Part shown: positions 30,097 to 39,330 of the stretch, in pieces
Numbering within the stretch: the first letter of the stretch is position 1
Layout: each line of letters opens with the position of its first letter
Source: a virus
DNA: 44,413 bases
Direction: 5' to 3' (one strand)
Virus record (IMG/VR): IMGVR_UViG_3300045107_000290
Coordinates: 1-44,413 of that record
Notes under the pieces: model-generated
Told to the model about the DNA's origin: nothing
The model's input: the letters and a program-made list of their open reading frames with translations, nothing else
Database searches by the model: none
Position numbers and translations under genes: made by a program

Positions 30097-30539
30097 TCTG
30101 GAGTCCGCCGAGGGGGAGGATCCGGCATGCGGACGTAACGGTGTCGGCGGCGGAGATGCTCGCGCTGCGTGCGACGCCCAAGGTGGTCGTGCCTGCGCCG
30201 CCGGCGGGGGTGGTCCTGTTGCCGCTGTTTTGGGCCTACACATACCGGTATGGTGGTACACCGTTCGGAAATACGAGCAACAATGGCGTTGCGATCATCT
30301 CGTCCGATGACGCGATACAGATACCCTCTGGTAACGGCCTCCCGGCCACATTTCTCACACGAACCGCTGACAGGTTCTGTGTCGAAGTAAACGAGCTCCT
30401 GCAGGCAGTGGACGTACAATTCAGCGCCTTGGCCGGCAAGGCGCTGTGCGTGGCGAACCGCGGGCTGGGAGGCACGGAGTGGACCCTCGGCAACGGGACA
30501 CTACGCGTGCAACTGGCGTATATCGCGATCACGCTGTGA
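30093..30539 (+). CDS. Unknown beta-rich protein in an AT-richer patch, 148 aa
   Basis: ATG 30093 overlaps the previous stop. The first third (residues ~1-45) has the usual GC-rich codons; from ~30230 to ~30420 codons are mixed and AT-richer (YRYGGTPFGNTSNNGVAIIS). The sequence suggests a jelly-roll or collar-type domain. The sharp change in base use hints that this part was acquired. Confidence 0.55.
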   Translation: MIWSPPRGRIRHADVTVSAAEMLALRATPKVVVPAPPAGVVLLPLFWAYTYRYGGTPFGNTSNNGVAIISSDDAIQIPSGNGLPATFLTRTADRFCVEVNELLQAVDVQFSALAGKALCVANRGLGGTEWTLGNGTLRVQLAYIAITL

Positions 30540-30545
30540 GGAGGC

Positions 30546-31418
30546 ATGGCGACGTGGGGGCAGATCCGGTTTGAGCTGGCGAAGGGGCGGGCGCTCGATC
30601 TCCAGCTACTGAATGGCTGGATCAACGCGGCCTACCGCCAGATCCTCGACCATCACTCCTGGAAGGGGCTCGAGGGCGACGCCGTTCTGCAGACGATTGC
30701 ACCTTATGCCGCGGGCACGGCGGCGGTCACCAACGGCTCGGCGGCGGTGACGGGGACGGGGACGACCTGGACGTCGGGGATGACCGGCCGCGAGTTCCGC
30801 GTGGAGGGGCGCGGGGAGCGCTACACGTTCACGTACGTGTCGGCGACGGCGGGGACGCTCGACCGCAATTACGAGGGCGACACGGAGGCCGCGGCGGGGT
30901 ATTCCATTTTCAAGCGGATCTACAATCTGCCGGCCGACGCGAAGTACGTGAAGGCGATGCAAAACCCGCGGATTGGCGCGCCAGTGCTGCGCAAAACGCG
31001 GGACGATCTGAACGAGGCGGACCCGTCGCGGGTGCGCTCGGGGCCGGCGCGGATCTTTGCTCCGCACTCGGACTCGGACGAAGCGTCTCCGCCGGTGCTG
31101 CACCGCGTGGAAATCTACCCGGTGCCGGACGCGGCGGAGGGTCTTCCGTTCAGCTACGAGAAGGCGGTGAGCGAGTTCACGGGGTCGAACACCACGGATT
31201 CGCCGCTGCCCTGGGTGAGCGAGGACGCGATCAAGGCGGGGGCGCTGGTGCGGATCTACCGCCACGTGAAGGACGCGGCCGGCGAAGCAAGCGCGCGGGC
31301 GGATTTCCGGGACTTCGTGGCGGGCATGGTGCGGGTGGAGGCGGCGCGCGTCGGGCCGGCGCGGCTCCGGATGGACCCGCGGTACACGGCTCACCGGAGG
31401 CAAAGATGGGCGCGATAA
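30546..31418 (+). CDS. Head-tail adaptor protein (P22 gp4-like position), 290 aa
   Basis: ATG 30546 after GAGGAGGC. Residues ~1-45 (WGQIRFELAKGR ... LLNGWINAAYRQILDHHSW) follow the helix layout of podovirus adaptor proteins bound under the portal. An inserted beta domain (GTAAVTNGSAAVTGTGTTW) resembles small phage Ig/OB-like modules also found in the 35898 gene. A helical tail ends in Arg-rich residues. Confidence 0.65.
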   Translation: MATWGQIRFELAKGRALDLQLLNGWINAAYRQILDHHSWKGLEGDAVLQTIAPYAAGTAAVTNGSAAVTGTGTTWTSGMTGREFRVEGRGERYTFTYVSATAGTLDRNYEGDTEAAAGYSIFKRIYNLPADAKYVKAMQNPRIGAPVLRKTRDDLNEADPSRVRSGPARIFAPHSDSDEASPPVLHRVEIYPVPDAAEGLPFSYEKAVSEFTGSNTTDSPLPWVSEDAIKAGALVRIYRHVKDAAGEASARADFRDFVAGMVRVEAARVGPARLRMDPRYTAHRRQRWAR

Positions 31419-32575
31419 TCCTGCTGCTGTTGACTCTTGGCGCGGCCGCGGCGCAGACGACGCGGCCGCCGGGGACGAGCCCGGTGCGGGTGTCGAGCGG
31501 GGTCCAGACCGTCTTCGGGCGGACGGGCAACGTGGTTGCGACGCAGGGCGACTACGACTTCACCAAAATCGCGGGCTCGGTGACGTACGGGCAGCTCCCG
31601 GCGATCGCCGGCGGCGACGTCGGCGGGACTCCGGGCGCGCTGAGCGTGATCAAGCTGCGTGGGCGAGAGGTGGCGGCGACGGCGCCGACAACGGGCCAGG
31701 CGCTGGTGTGGGACGGGCTGCAGTGGACGCCGCAGAACCAGGCGGGATCCGGAACCAACGCGACGCAGCTCCAGGGGCGAGACATGGCGGCGACGGCGCC
31801 AACGGACGGCCAGGTGCTCTCGTGGTCCACGTCGAATAACCGCTGGCAGCCTGGAGCGGGAACCGGCGCGGCCGCGGTGACCAGCGTTTTCGGCCGAACG
31901 GGCGCGATCACGGCGCTGTTCGGCGACTACAGCTTCGCGCAGATCTCGGGCGCGGTGGCGGCGGGGCAGCTTCCGGCGATCCTGGGCGGCGACGTCGGCG
32001 GCGCGCTGGGCTCGGTGTCGGTGGTCAAGATTCAGGGGCGGGCGGTAGCCACCACCGCGCCATCGGACGGCCAGGCGCTGGTGTGGAACGCAGGCGCGAG
32101 CCAGTGGGAGCCGCAGAACCAGACGGGCACGGGGACGAACGCGACGCAACTCCAGGGTCGCGACGTGGCGGCGACGGCGCCGGCGTCGGGCCAGGTGCTG
32201 GGCTGGAACGGCTCGGCCTGGGGGCCGGCGACGCCGACTTCGAACGCGACGCAGCTCCAGGGCCGCACGGTGGCGTCGACGGCGCCGGCGACGGGGCAGA
32301 TGCTCGGCTGGGACGGGTCGCAGTGGACGCCGACGAGCCAGGCGGCCGCGCCGATCTTCGTGGACGGCGAAGTGCCGGCAGGCACCGTCAACGGCACCAA
32401 TGCGGTCTTCACGCTGGCCAACACGCCCATCGGCGGCTCGGTCAAGCTCTACCGGAACGGGATCCGGCTGAGCGCCGGCGGCTACGACTACAACATCTCG
32501 GGCGGCACGATCACGTTCACTCAGTCGGCCATCCCGCAGAGCGGGGACCGGCTGCTGGCGGACTACCGGCGATGA
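31406..32575 (+). CDS. Repeat-rich fibre protein with an N-terminal signal peptide, 389 aa
   Basis: ATG 31406 lies inside the previous gene. The N-terminus MGAIILLLLTLGAAAAQTT is an export-like signal, rare in a virion protein. Then two long units beginning VFGRTGNVVATQGDYDF (~37) and VFGRTGAITALFGDYSF (~163), each followed by LPAI-GGDVGG. Four LQGRxVAxTAPxxGQxLxWxxxxWxP copies are inside and after them. A distinct C-terminal beta domain (GTVNGTNAVFTLANTPIGGS) closes the protein. Probably a trimeric tail or head fibre. Exported, it could instead coat the host cell; both are inferences. Confidence 0.65.
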   Translation: MGAIILLLLTLGAAAAQTTRPPGTSPVRVSSGVQTVFGRTGNVVATQGDYDFTKIAGSVTYGQLPAIAGGDVGGTPGALSVIKLRGREVAATAPTTGQALVWDGLQWTPQNQAGSGTNATQLQGRDMAATAPTDGQVLSWSTSNNRWQPGAGTGAAAVTSVFGRTGAITALFGDYSFAQISGAVAAGQLPAILGGDVGGALGSVSVVKIQGRAVATTAPSDGQALVWNAGASQWEPQNQTGTGTNATQLQGRDVAATAPASGQVLGWNGSAWGPATPTSNATQLQGRTVASTAPATGQMLGWDGSQWTPTSQAAAPIFVDGEVPAGTVNGTNAVFTLANTPIGGSVKLYRNGIRLSAGGYDYNISGGTITFTQSAIPQSGDRLLADYRR

Positions 32576-33279
32576 CGGCGGAGCAGCTCTCGACGCGGCT
32601 GCTCGATCGTCTGGGCGAGCGCGCGACGGCCACGCGCCACTCCTTCGCGGAGGCGCTGGCGGCATTCAACGAAGGCCAGCGGCTGTTCGTGCTGCTGACG
32701 CTCTGCCTGGAGAACACGGGCGGGTTGACGCTGCAGGCGACGCAATCGTGGTACCGCGTGCTGAGCTCGCATCCGGACTTCCTGCTTCCACTGCGGGTGC
32801 GCGTGGCAGGCACGGGCGGCGGCAAGGTGGACTTCGCGCGCCTTGAGGAGATGGACGCGCTGAATCCGGAGTGGGAGTCGGAGCCCGGGCTGCCGGAGCG
32901 GTACACGGTGCTGGGTTTCGATCTGCTGGCGGTGCATCCGCGGCCGGCGGGGCCGGGCGCTTCGCTCGATCTCACCTTTGCGCGATGCCCGGTGAAGCTG
33001 ACAGGGTCGGAATCGACGCCGGAGATTCCGGAGGAGTACCACGCGGCGCTGATCGACTACGCGATCCCGACGCTGAAGGCGAAAGACGGCGGTGCGGAAT
33101 TCACGGCGGCGCTGAAGCACCTGGACCGGTTTTTGACCGCCGCACAAAAGATGGGGGACTTCGTGCGGGCGCGCAACAAGGCCGCGCAGTACGATCGCAC
33201 GCCGTTCGAGCTGGCCTCGTTCGACCGCAGCAAGTTGGTGGCGACTTTGCAGAAGAAGGGCAAGGGGCGGAATGGCTGA
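32572..33279 (+). CDS. Head-tail connector/adaptor protein, 235 aa
   Basis: ATG 32572 overlaps the fibre stop (ATGA). Product MTAEQLSTRLLDRLGERATATRHSF..., with EALAAFNEGQRLFVLLTLCLEN. Helix/sheet mix and a C-terminal helix bundle (FTAALKHLDRFLTAAQKMGDFV). Resembles connector proteins that sit between portal and tail; its place among adaptors supports this. Overlaps the next gene by eight bases. Confidence 0.55.
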   Translation: MTAEQLSTRLLDRLGERATATRHSFAEALAAFNEGQRLFVLLTLCLENTGGLTLQATQSWYRVLSSHPDFLLPLRVRVAGTGGGKVDFARLEEMDALNPEWESEPGLPERYTVLGFDLLAVHPRPAGPGASLDLTFARCPVKLTGSESTPEIPEEYHAALIDYAIPTLKAKDGGAEFTAALKHLDRFLTAAQKMGDFVRARNKAAQYDRTPFELASFDRSKLVATLQKKGKGRNG

Positions 33280-34894
33280 CAACATCGCAGTAACGCAGGG
33301 CTCGGGGACCAACGTCGCGACGGACGACGTGGGCGGGGTGCACTTCCAGAAGGTGAAGCTGGACGTCGGGGGCGACGGCGCGAGCGTGCCGGCGACGGGG
33401 GACGGGACGAACGGGCTCGACGTGGATGTGACGCGCGTGCAGGGCGTGGTGCACGTGGACGACAACGCGGCGACCCTCTCGGTGGACGACGGCGGGGCGA
33501 CCCTGAGCGTGGACGACGGCGGCGCGTCGGTGACGGTGGACTCCGGACAACTTCCGGCCGCGCTGGTCGGCGGGCGCCTGGATGTCAATATCGGGGCGGC
33601 CGGGGCGACGGTGCCGGTGAGCGACGCGGCCGGCTCGCTGACCGTGGACTCGGCGCAGCTCCCTGCGGCGTTGGTGGGTGGCCGGATGGACGTCAACATC
33701 GGGGCGGTGCTTGCGGGCGGGGTGCCGGTTGCAGACGGCGGCAATGTCCTGTCCGTGGACGACGGCGGGGCGACGCTGAGCGTGGACGACGGCGGCGGGT
33801 CGGTGACGGTGGACGGCACGGTAACGGCGAACCAGGGGACGCCGGCGGCCGCGGCGAACGCCTGGCCGGTGAAGGTGTCGGACGGGACCGATACGGTCGG
33901 GATCTCCACGGTCAGCGCGGCGAAGGCGCTGAAGGTGGACGTGGTGCAGACCGTCTCCGCGGGCTCGCAGACGGACAAGAGTGCCTTCGTCGAGGGCACG
34001 GGCAAGTGCGACGTTGCTGGCGGCGTGTTCAACGACGCGATCGGCTCGGACCCGACCGAGGACCAGGCGGCGGCGCTGCGCATCACGGCGAAGCGCGGGC
34101 TGCACGTGAACCTGCGCAAGGCGGACGGCACGGAGCTCGGGACCGCGGGCGCGCCGGTCCGGACGGACCCGACGGGCACGACGACGCAGCCGGTGCTGGA
34201 CACGAACTCGGCGGCGGCGCTGACGGCGCTGCAGCTCATCGACGACCCGGTGGCCACCTTGGGCGCCGCGATCCCGGGCAAGGGCGATCTGCTGGCGGGC
34301 TCGGACGGCGGGACGGCGCGGGCGATCGCCTGCAACGCGAGCGGACACGTGAAGGTCGAGGACGGCGGCAATTCGCTGACGGTGGACGGCACGGTGACGG
34401 CGAACCAGGGGACGGCCAACGCGACGCCGTGGAACGAGAACCTGGCGCAGGTCGGGGGCTCGGCGGTCGGGACCGCGGCGGCCGGTATCCAGAAGGTGGG
34501 CGTGGTGGATGAGGCCGGGGCGGCGTTCGGTCACGCGAACCCGCTGCCGGTGGCGGTGGTTCCTCAAGAGGACTCGGCGCAATGGCGGGCGGCGGTGACG
34601 TATTCGGCGAGCCAGACCGATATCACCATCCGGACTCCGAGCGGCGGCAAAAAGTTCGTGGTGCTTGGAGTGATCATCGCCCCGACGGCGACCGGCATTC
34701 TGAAGATCTACGACAACACGAACGCGCCGGCGAACATGCTGTTTCAGGGGACGCCGAACGGTACCGCGCCGAATCCGCCGATCGTGATCATGTTCGCGAC
34801 GCCGTGGAAGTCATCGACCGCCAACAACGTGCTGCGCTATTCGACGGACGTCGGCGCGGCCGGAGACATCACGGCTTTCGGCTACGAGGTCTGA
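33272..34894 (+). CDS. Acidic Asp/Gly-repeat fibre protein, 540 aa
   Basis: ATG 33272 with AAGGGGCGG upstream. Many short units of the type LSVDDGGATLSVDDGG (33475-33540 and 33757-33810) and SxTVDGTVTANQGT (twice); also LPAALVGGR(L/M)DVNIGA twice. A C-terminal ~100-residue beta domain (YSASQTDITIRTPSGGKKF ... LRYSTDVGA) may be the head. Beta-helical repeats with Asp-Gly turns suggest a Ca2+-stabilised fibre. Receptor role possible. Confidence 0.65.
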   Translation: MADNIAVTQGSGTNVATDDVGGVHFQKVKLDVGGDGASVPATGDGTNGLDVDVTRVQGVVHVDDNAATLSVDDGGATLSVDDGGASVTVDSGQLPAALVGGRLDVNIGAAGATVPVSDAAGSLTVDSAQLPAALVGGRMDVNIGAVLAGGVPVADGGNVLSVDDGGATLSVDDGGGSVTVDGTVTANQGTPAAAANAWPVKVSDGTDTVGISTVSAAKALKVDVVQTVSAGSQTDKSAFVEGTGKCDVAGGVFNDAIGSDPTEDQAAALRITAKRGLHVNLRKADGTELGTAGAPVRTDPTGTTTQPVLDTNSAAALTALQLIDDPVATLGAAIPGKGDLLAGSDGGTARAIACNASGHVKVEDGGNSLTVDGTVTANQGTANATPWNENLAQVGGSAVGTAAAGIQKVGVVDEAGAAFGHANPLPVAVVPQEDSAQWRAAVTYSASQTDITIRTPSGGKKFVVLGVIIAPTATGILKIYDNTNAPANMLFQGTPNGTAPNPPIVIMFATPWKSSTANNVLRYSTDVGAAGDITAFGYEV

Positions 34895-34897
34895 GCG

Positions 34898-35557
34898 GTG
34901 ATCCTGCTGTTCTTCACCGGCGGCGTGGCGGCCGCCGGAATCGACTTCGCGGAGCTGCTCGCCGACCTCTACCCGGCGCTGAACGCGGGCGCGGCCGGCG
35001 AGTTGGTCTGGTGGACCGAGGCGGAGCTGTATGAGCACGCGGACGAGGCGGCGAAGGAGCTGGCGCGCGGCTACGGCGTGTTCGTGGAGCGGGACGACTC
35101 GACGGGAGTGCTGGCCGGGACGGCGGTGTACGAGCTGCCGGCGCGGCATCTCTCGACGATCCACGCGGCGCTGAGCGGGCGGGCGCTGTGCCCGCTGACG
35201 GTGCAGGAGCTGGAGGCGCTGGACGCGCTGTGGCCGGAGACGGATGCCACGGCCGACGAGCCGGTGAGCGGGTTCCTGGGGGACTCGGACGGGACGGAGC
35301 GGATCAGGCTGTACGGGATCCCGGACGCGACCGGCACGCTGTCCCTGGTATTTCACCGATTCCCGGCGGCCGTGAATTCGGGGAACTATCTGCTGGCGGC
35401 GCCGCCGTGCCTGGCCCCGTACTTCGCCTGGCGGGTGCTGGCGGCCGCGCGGCGGAAGGACTCGAAGGCGCGGATGCCGGAGGTGGCGGAGCACTTCGCG
35501 GCCAGGGCGGAACTGGTGGAGCAGGTGATCGAGCAGTACTGGGGGACGGCGCAATGA
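34898..35557 (+). CDS. Tail-adaptor-like protein, 219 aa
   Basis: GTG 34898 after TGAGC; start motif ILLFFTGGVAAAG. FAELLADLYPALNAGAAGELVWWTEAELYEHADEAAKELARGYGVF is helical. Then LYGIPDATGTLSLVFHRFP strands and a C-terminal RAELVEQVIEQYW helix. It is shaped like small adaptor/connector subunits of podoviruses. Overlaps the next start (ATGA 35554). Confidence 0.55.
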   Translation: MILLFFTGGVAAAGIDFAELLADLYPALNAGAAGELVWWTEAELYEHADEAAKELARGYGVFVERDDSTGVLAGTAVYELPARHLSTIHAALSGRALCPLTVQELEALDALWPETDATADEPVSGFLGDSDGTERIRLYGIPDATGTLSLVFHRFPAAVNSGNYLLAAPPCLAPYFAWRVLAAARRKDSKARMPEVAEHFAARAELVEQVIEQYWGTAQ

Positions 35558-35898
35558 GGGCGAGGACGGACCGGCACCGCAATCCGGCGGCGATCACGAC
35601 GGACCTGGCGCGACAGGCGGGCCTGGCGGAGGGCGTGGACTTCGAGCGCGGCGACGGCTTCGCGGCGGGGCCGCTGCTGACACTGTACACGGCGCGGTTC
35701 CTGGGGGATCCGCTGAAGCTGACGCTGCGGGTACTCGACGCGGTGGGGTTCTACACGCGCGGCGGGCAGCCGCGGTGGACATACATCGCGATTCCGCCGG
35801 CGGCATGGACGGCGCTCGGGCCGGCTCCGCGGAAGGCGGTGGTGGCGTTCATGTACCAGCGCGAGGGTGGCACGGAAATGAAGGGGCTCTTCGCCTGA
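35554..35898 (+). CDS. Conserved-looking small tail protein, 114 aa
   Basis: ATG 35554 overlaps the previous stop. Product RARTDRHRNPAAITTDLARQ..., ARFLGDPLKLTLRVLDAVGFYTRGGQPRW, AVVAFMYQREGGTEMKGLF. I recall close versions as unannotated proteins of many tailed phages. Role unknown; assembly of the tail or a lysozyme-like inhibitor are guesses. Stop overlaps the next ATG. Confidence 0.55.
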   Translation: MRARTDRHRNPAAITTDLARQAGLAEGVDFERGDGFAAGPLLTLYTARFLGDPLKLTLRVLDAVGFYTRGGQPRWTYIAIPPAAWTALGPAPRKAVVAFMYQREGGTEMKGLFA

Positions 35899-38800
35899 TG
35901 GCGTTCCGGAACGAAAAGCACCGCATCCTGAGCGGCTCGCTGAACCTGCTGCCGCCGGGGGACAAGATTCCGGAGGAGGACTCGCTGCTGCTGCAGAATT
36001 GGCGCGTCGACCAGGCCGGACAGTTGCGATCGCGGAAGGGGTCGGAGGATGAGTCGGGGGCGCTCTCCGGAGGACTGTGTCACTCGCTGTACCGGCGATC
36101 GCCGAATACGCGCTACGCGGGAATTGGGGCGCGGCTGTACGCGGGCGAAGGTCCGAACGCGTACGCGCAGCTCTACGACGGGTTCGACGGGCAGCCGCTG
36201 GGCCTGCAGGCATACCAGGGCTTCACCTGGGTGATGAACCAGCGCTATCAGGCGAAGCACTCACCGGGCGGCGCGCTGACGCCGTGGACGCCGGCGGCGC
36301 CGACGTCGGCGCCGGCCGTGGCGGCCGGCGCGCGGAACTCGAAGACGCTTGCAACGTTCAACCAGGGCGAGGGGTGGACCATCACGCAGCCGAACGGAAG
36401 CGCGTCCGGAACGGCCGAGGTCGGGATCACGGCGACGGGCACGGTGACGATCGCGTTCGGCGGCACCACGGTCACGGGACTCGGGACGGCGTGGGATCAG
36501 AGCCTGGTCGGGAAGTACCTGCGGGTCGCCGGCGATGCGCTGTACTACGCGATCCTGGCGGTCAACTCGGCGACGGAGCTGGTACTGGATACGCCGTACG
36601 ACGCGGTGGCCAGCGGCGCGGCCTATGTGATCTTCGACATCGTGCTGGTGTTCGACTACGACGGCAGCAACGCGATCGCGGGCGAGAGCCTGCACATCGC
36701 GTGCAACCCGCCGGGGACCTGGCAGGCGCAGCTCGCGGTCGGCCAGGATCTCGGCATCGACGGCCAGCAGCGCGACGAGGACGAGTTCCGTATCTGGATC
36801 TACGCGTCAAACCCGGCCGCGGTGGAAGAGATCTCGCTGGCGATCGACGTCGGGACCGGGAATTTCGACCGCGACTTCTACTACGTGGGGATTCCCGGCT
36901 CGCATCTCAACCCGAACGCGTTTTCGTGGACGCATGTGACGGTGCGGCGCGGGCTGAACGCGTCGGCGATCGTGGACGCGGATCCGCAATACGTGGAGAC
37001 GCTGCGCCAGTACAACGCGTCGACAGACGCGCTGCAGCGGCAGATCCTGGAGCAGGCGCTGAGCGAGCTGCGCGGGCGGCTGGTGGCGGGGACGCTGGCG
37101 TTCACGCGGCAGGGCTCGACGGCAGGGGCGGACTGGTCGACGTCGAAGGCGATTCAGGTGCAGGTGCGGGTGAGCGAGGCCTGCGACGTACACTTCGACA
37201 CGCTCGACGTGGTGGGCGGCGTGTCCGGGCCGCTCGACGGGCGGTACCGCTACTACGTGACTTTCGACACGGACGACGGCCACGAGACCAACGGCGGGCC
37301 GGCGTCGGCCTGGGTGACGCTGGATCACCAGCCGGCGGGGCTGACGGCGATCCCGGTGTCGGCCGACGCGCAGATCACGAAGCGGCACATTTACCGCGAG
37401 GGCGGCTCGCTCGACGGGATCTATCGGGTGGGCACGATCGCGGACAATGCCACCACGGCGTTCGCGGACACGGTGACGGACGAAGACGCGCAGGGGCGGC
37501 ACACGCTGATGCCCGTGGACCACGATCCGGCGCCGGCGTGCCGGGGACTGGCGCGGCTCGGAGGGCGCTTGGTGGCCTTCAACAGCGAGGCGCATCCGGG
37601 CCGCTACTGGTGGACGCCGACGGCGCAGCCGTGGTTTTTCCCGGCCTCGCAGGACGAGGACGAGGGCAACTGGCAGGACGCCGGCGATGAGACGGAGGAG
37701 CTGGTCGCGATCACGGAGCACAAGAGAGCCGGGTGGATGTACAAGGAGCACACCATCTGGCGGCTGCCGGGAGATCCGGACCGCTTCGACCCGGAGCAGA
37801 CGAATGCAAACGTCGGAGCGGTGGGTGCGGAGGCGGTGGCCAACTGCGGGAGCTTCGACTGCTTCGTGGGCCCAAGGGGGATCTACCGCTTCAACGGCGA
37901 GTTTGAGGAGGAGATCTCGCAGAAGATCCGCCCGCTGTTCTATGGCGAGTACGTGGAGCTGGCGGCGGGTGAGGTCGCGATCCCGATCAACCCGGACGCC
38001 ATCGGCACGTGCGTGCTGGAGTTCGCCAACGGGCGGCTGTACTTCTCCTACCCGGAGGCCGGCTACGCGGCTCCGACCGCGACGCTGGTGCTGAACCTGG
38101 GGACGGGGGTGTGGTCGCAGCACAGGGCGGCCGCGGCGCTGGGGCTCTACGCCTTCACGGCGCTGTACCACGAGGGGCGGGACGGCGCGCTGCTGGGCGC
38201 GATCGCAGCCGCGGACGGAGGATCGAGCCGGATCTTCGAGCTGGAGACCGGAGCGGCGGACGCCGGCGAGGCGATCGTGGTGGATTGGCAGAGCCGCTAT
38301 CACGACCAGGGGCTGCCCGACAACCCCAAGGTCTATGGGGACGTGGTGGTGGAGTACCGCACGGCGTTCGGCTCGGAAACGCCCAGCGACCTGACGCTGG
38401 CGCTGCGCTTCGACAACGGCGCGACGGCGGAGGCGATCGGGACGCTGCGGAGCTCGACGTGGGCGAAGGCGGTGTTTCCGCTGAACGGCGGCGCCGGGCG
38501 GGAGGCGCTGAACCTGGCGGTGCGGATCGACGGGAATGTGCGATCGACCTGCATCATCAAGTCCGTCTATGTGCACTGGTACGCGAAGGCGCGGCGGGCG
38601 AAGAACTACGACTCCGGGGTGACGGACTTGGGCTCGGAGCTGGTGAAGCAGCTCGACGCCATGGAGCTGGACCTGACGGCGCAGTCGGCGGGCACGCTCA
38701 CCTGGCGGTGGCTTGGCGATCTTCCAGGTGGGCTGATTGCGCAGCGGCAGACGGCGACGGCGGCGATCGCGGCGGGGCAGAAGGTTTACGAGGTGGTGCT

Positions 38801-38957
38801 GCCGGCGATGGTCGAGGCGCACAAGCTGCGGCTGCTGCTGACGGCGGACGTGGAGTTTGCGGTGAACGGGGTGCGGGCGCGGGTGCTCGAAATCGGGCAA
38901 TACGTGGACGGCACGAACGGGGAGACGTGGGAGAGCAAGGAAGTGAGCTATGGCTGA
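35898..38957 (+). CDS. Large tail nozzle/hub protein, 1019 aa
   Basis: ATG 35898 (start MAFRNEKHRIL...LNLLPPGDKIPEED) is chosen because upstream sequence belongs to the previous gene. The N-terminal half has LLLQNWRVDQAGQLRSRKG and ARLYAGEGPNAYAQLYDGF. A ~70-residue inserted beta domain GTVTIAFGGTTVTGLGTAWD follows. The second half has a propeller-like part (HKRAGWMYKEHTIWRLPGDPDRF, GSFDCFVGPRGIYRFNGEFEEEI) typical of podovirus tail-nozzle (gp12/gp10-like) proteins. The C-terminal ~100 residues (RLLLTADVEFAVNG...IGQYVDGTNGETWESKEV) recur as the next two genes. It seals the DNA below the adaptor. Confidence 0.7.
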   Translation: MAFRNEKHRILSGSLNLLPPGDKIPEEDSLLLQNWRVDQAGQLRSRKGSEDESGALSGGLCHSLYRRSPNTRYAGIGARLYAGEGPNAYAQLYDGFDGQPLGLQAYQGFTWVMNQRYQAKHSPGGALTPWTPAAPTSAPAVAAGARNSKTLATFNQGEGWTITQPNGSASGTAEVGITATGTVTIAFGGTTVTGLGTAWDQSLVGKYLRVAGDALYYAILAVNSATELVLDTPYDAVASGAAYVIFDIVLVFDYDGSNAIAGESLHIACNPPGTWQAQLAVGQDLGIDGQQRDEDEFRIWIYASNPAAVEEISLAIDVGTGNFDRDFYYVGIPGSHLNPNAFSWTHVTVRRGLNASAIVDADPQYVETLRQYNASTDALQRQILEQALSELRGRLVAGTLAFTRQGSTAGADWSTSKAIQVQVRVSEACDVHFDTLDVVGGVSGPLDGRYRYYVTFDTDDGHETNGGPASAWVTLDHQPAGLTAIPVSADAQITKRHIYREGGSLDGIYRVGTIADNATTAFADTVTDEDAQGRHTLMPVDHDPAPACRGLARLGGRLVAFNSEAHPGRYWWTPTAQPWFFPASQDEDEGNWQDAGDETEELVAITEHKRAGWMYKEHTIWRLPGDPDRFDPEQTNANVGAVGAEAVANCGSFDCFVGPRGIYRFNGEFEEEISQKIRPLFYGEYVELAAGEVAIPINPDAIGTCVLEFANGRLYFSYPEAGYAAPTATLVLNLGTGVWSQHRAAAALGLYAFTALYHEGRDGALLGAIAAADGGSSRIFELETGAADAGEAIVVDWQSRYHDQGLPDNPKVYGDVVVEYRTAFGSETPSDLTLALRFDNGATAEAIGTLRSSTWAKAVFPLNGGAGREALNLAVRIDGNVRSTCIIKSVYVHWYAKARRAKNYDSGVTDLGSELVKQLDAMELDLTAQSAGTLTWRWLGDLPGGLIAQRQTATAAIAAGQKVYEVVLPAMVEAHKLRLLLTADVEFAVNGVRARVLEIGQYVDGTNGETWESKEVSYG

Positions 38958-39285
38958 AGGCGTGTGCCAGTTTAAAGACCTGACGCTGGTGTTCGAGAAC
39001 AGCGCGGCGTGTTCTCTCAACGTGTACACGGACATGCCGGGCGGCGTGGTACAGGCGCGGCGATCGCTGACGCTGCCGGTGACGACGACGCGGACCGAGA
39101 AGACCTTCCCCTTCGACGACCAGAACCAGGGCCTGGTCGACGGCAAGCTGATCAAGTTCAAGGCGGCGCCGGCCGGCGTGCTGAAGCTGTATTCGGGCTT
39201 CGTGCGTTTTCGGCGGATAGGGGAGTACATCGACGGCACGGTGGGCGAAATCTGGGAGACACAGGAGATCAGCCTGAGCCCGTAG
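38950..39285 (+). CDS. Stand-alone copy of the nozzle C-terminal domain, 111 aa
   Basis: ATG 38950 overlaps the nozzle gene. Product (SLNVYTDMPGGVVQARRSL...LKLYSGFVRFRRIGEYIDGTVGEIWETQEISL) repeats the fold and ending of the nozzle protein C-terminus (IGQYVDGTNGETWESKEV). A duplicated beta domain; may bind the same partner or stack on the tail. Function by homology only. Confidence 0.6.
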   Translation: MAEGVCQFKDLTLVFENSAACSLNVYTDMPGGVVQARRSLTLPVTTTRTEKTFPFDDQNQGLVDGKLIKFKAAPAGVLKLYSGFVRFRRIGEYIDGTVGEIWETQEISLSP

Positions 39286-39330
39286 GGAGGCGGCTCGCGC
39301 TAAGACGCGAAGGCGCAAAGAACTCAACTT

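Noticed and set aside
31510-32340. Regular repeats that might suggest a CRISPR array
   Set aside because: Repeats are in frame, of unequal length and code for a fibre protein.
36807-39239. 810-codon open frame on the minus strand
   Set aside because: Shadow of the nozzle gene, same low-complexity composition.
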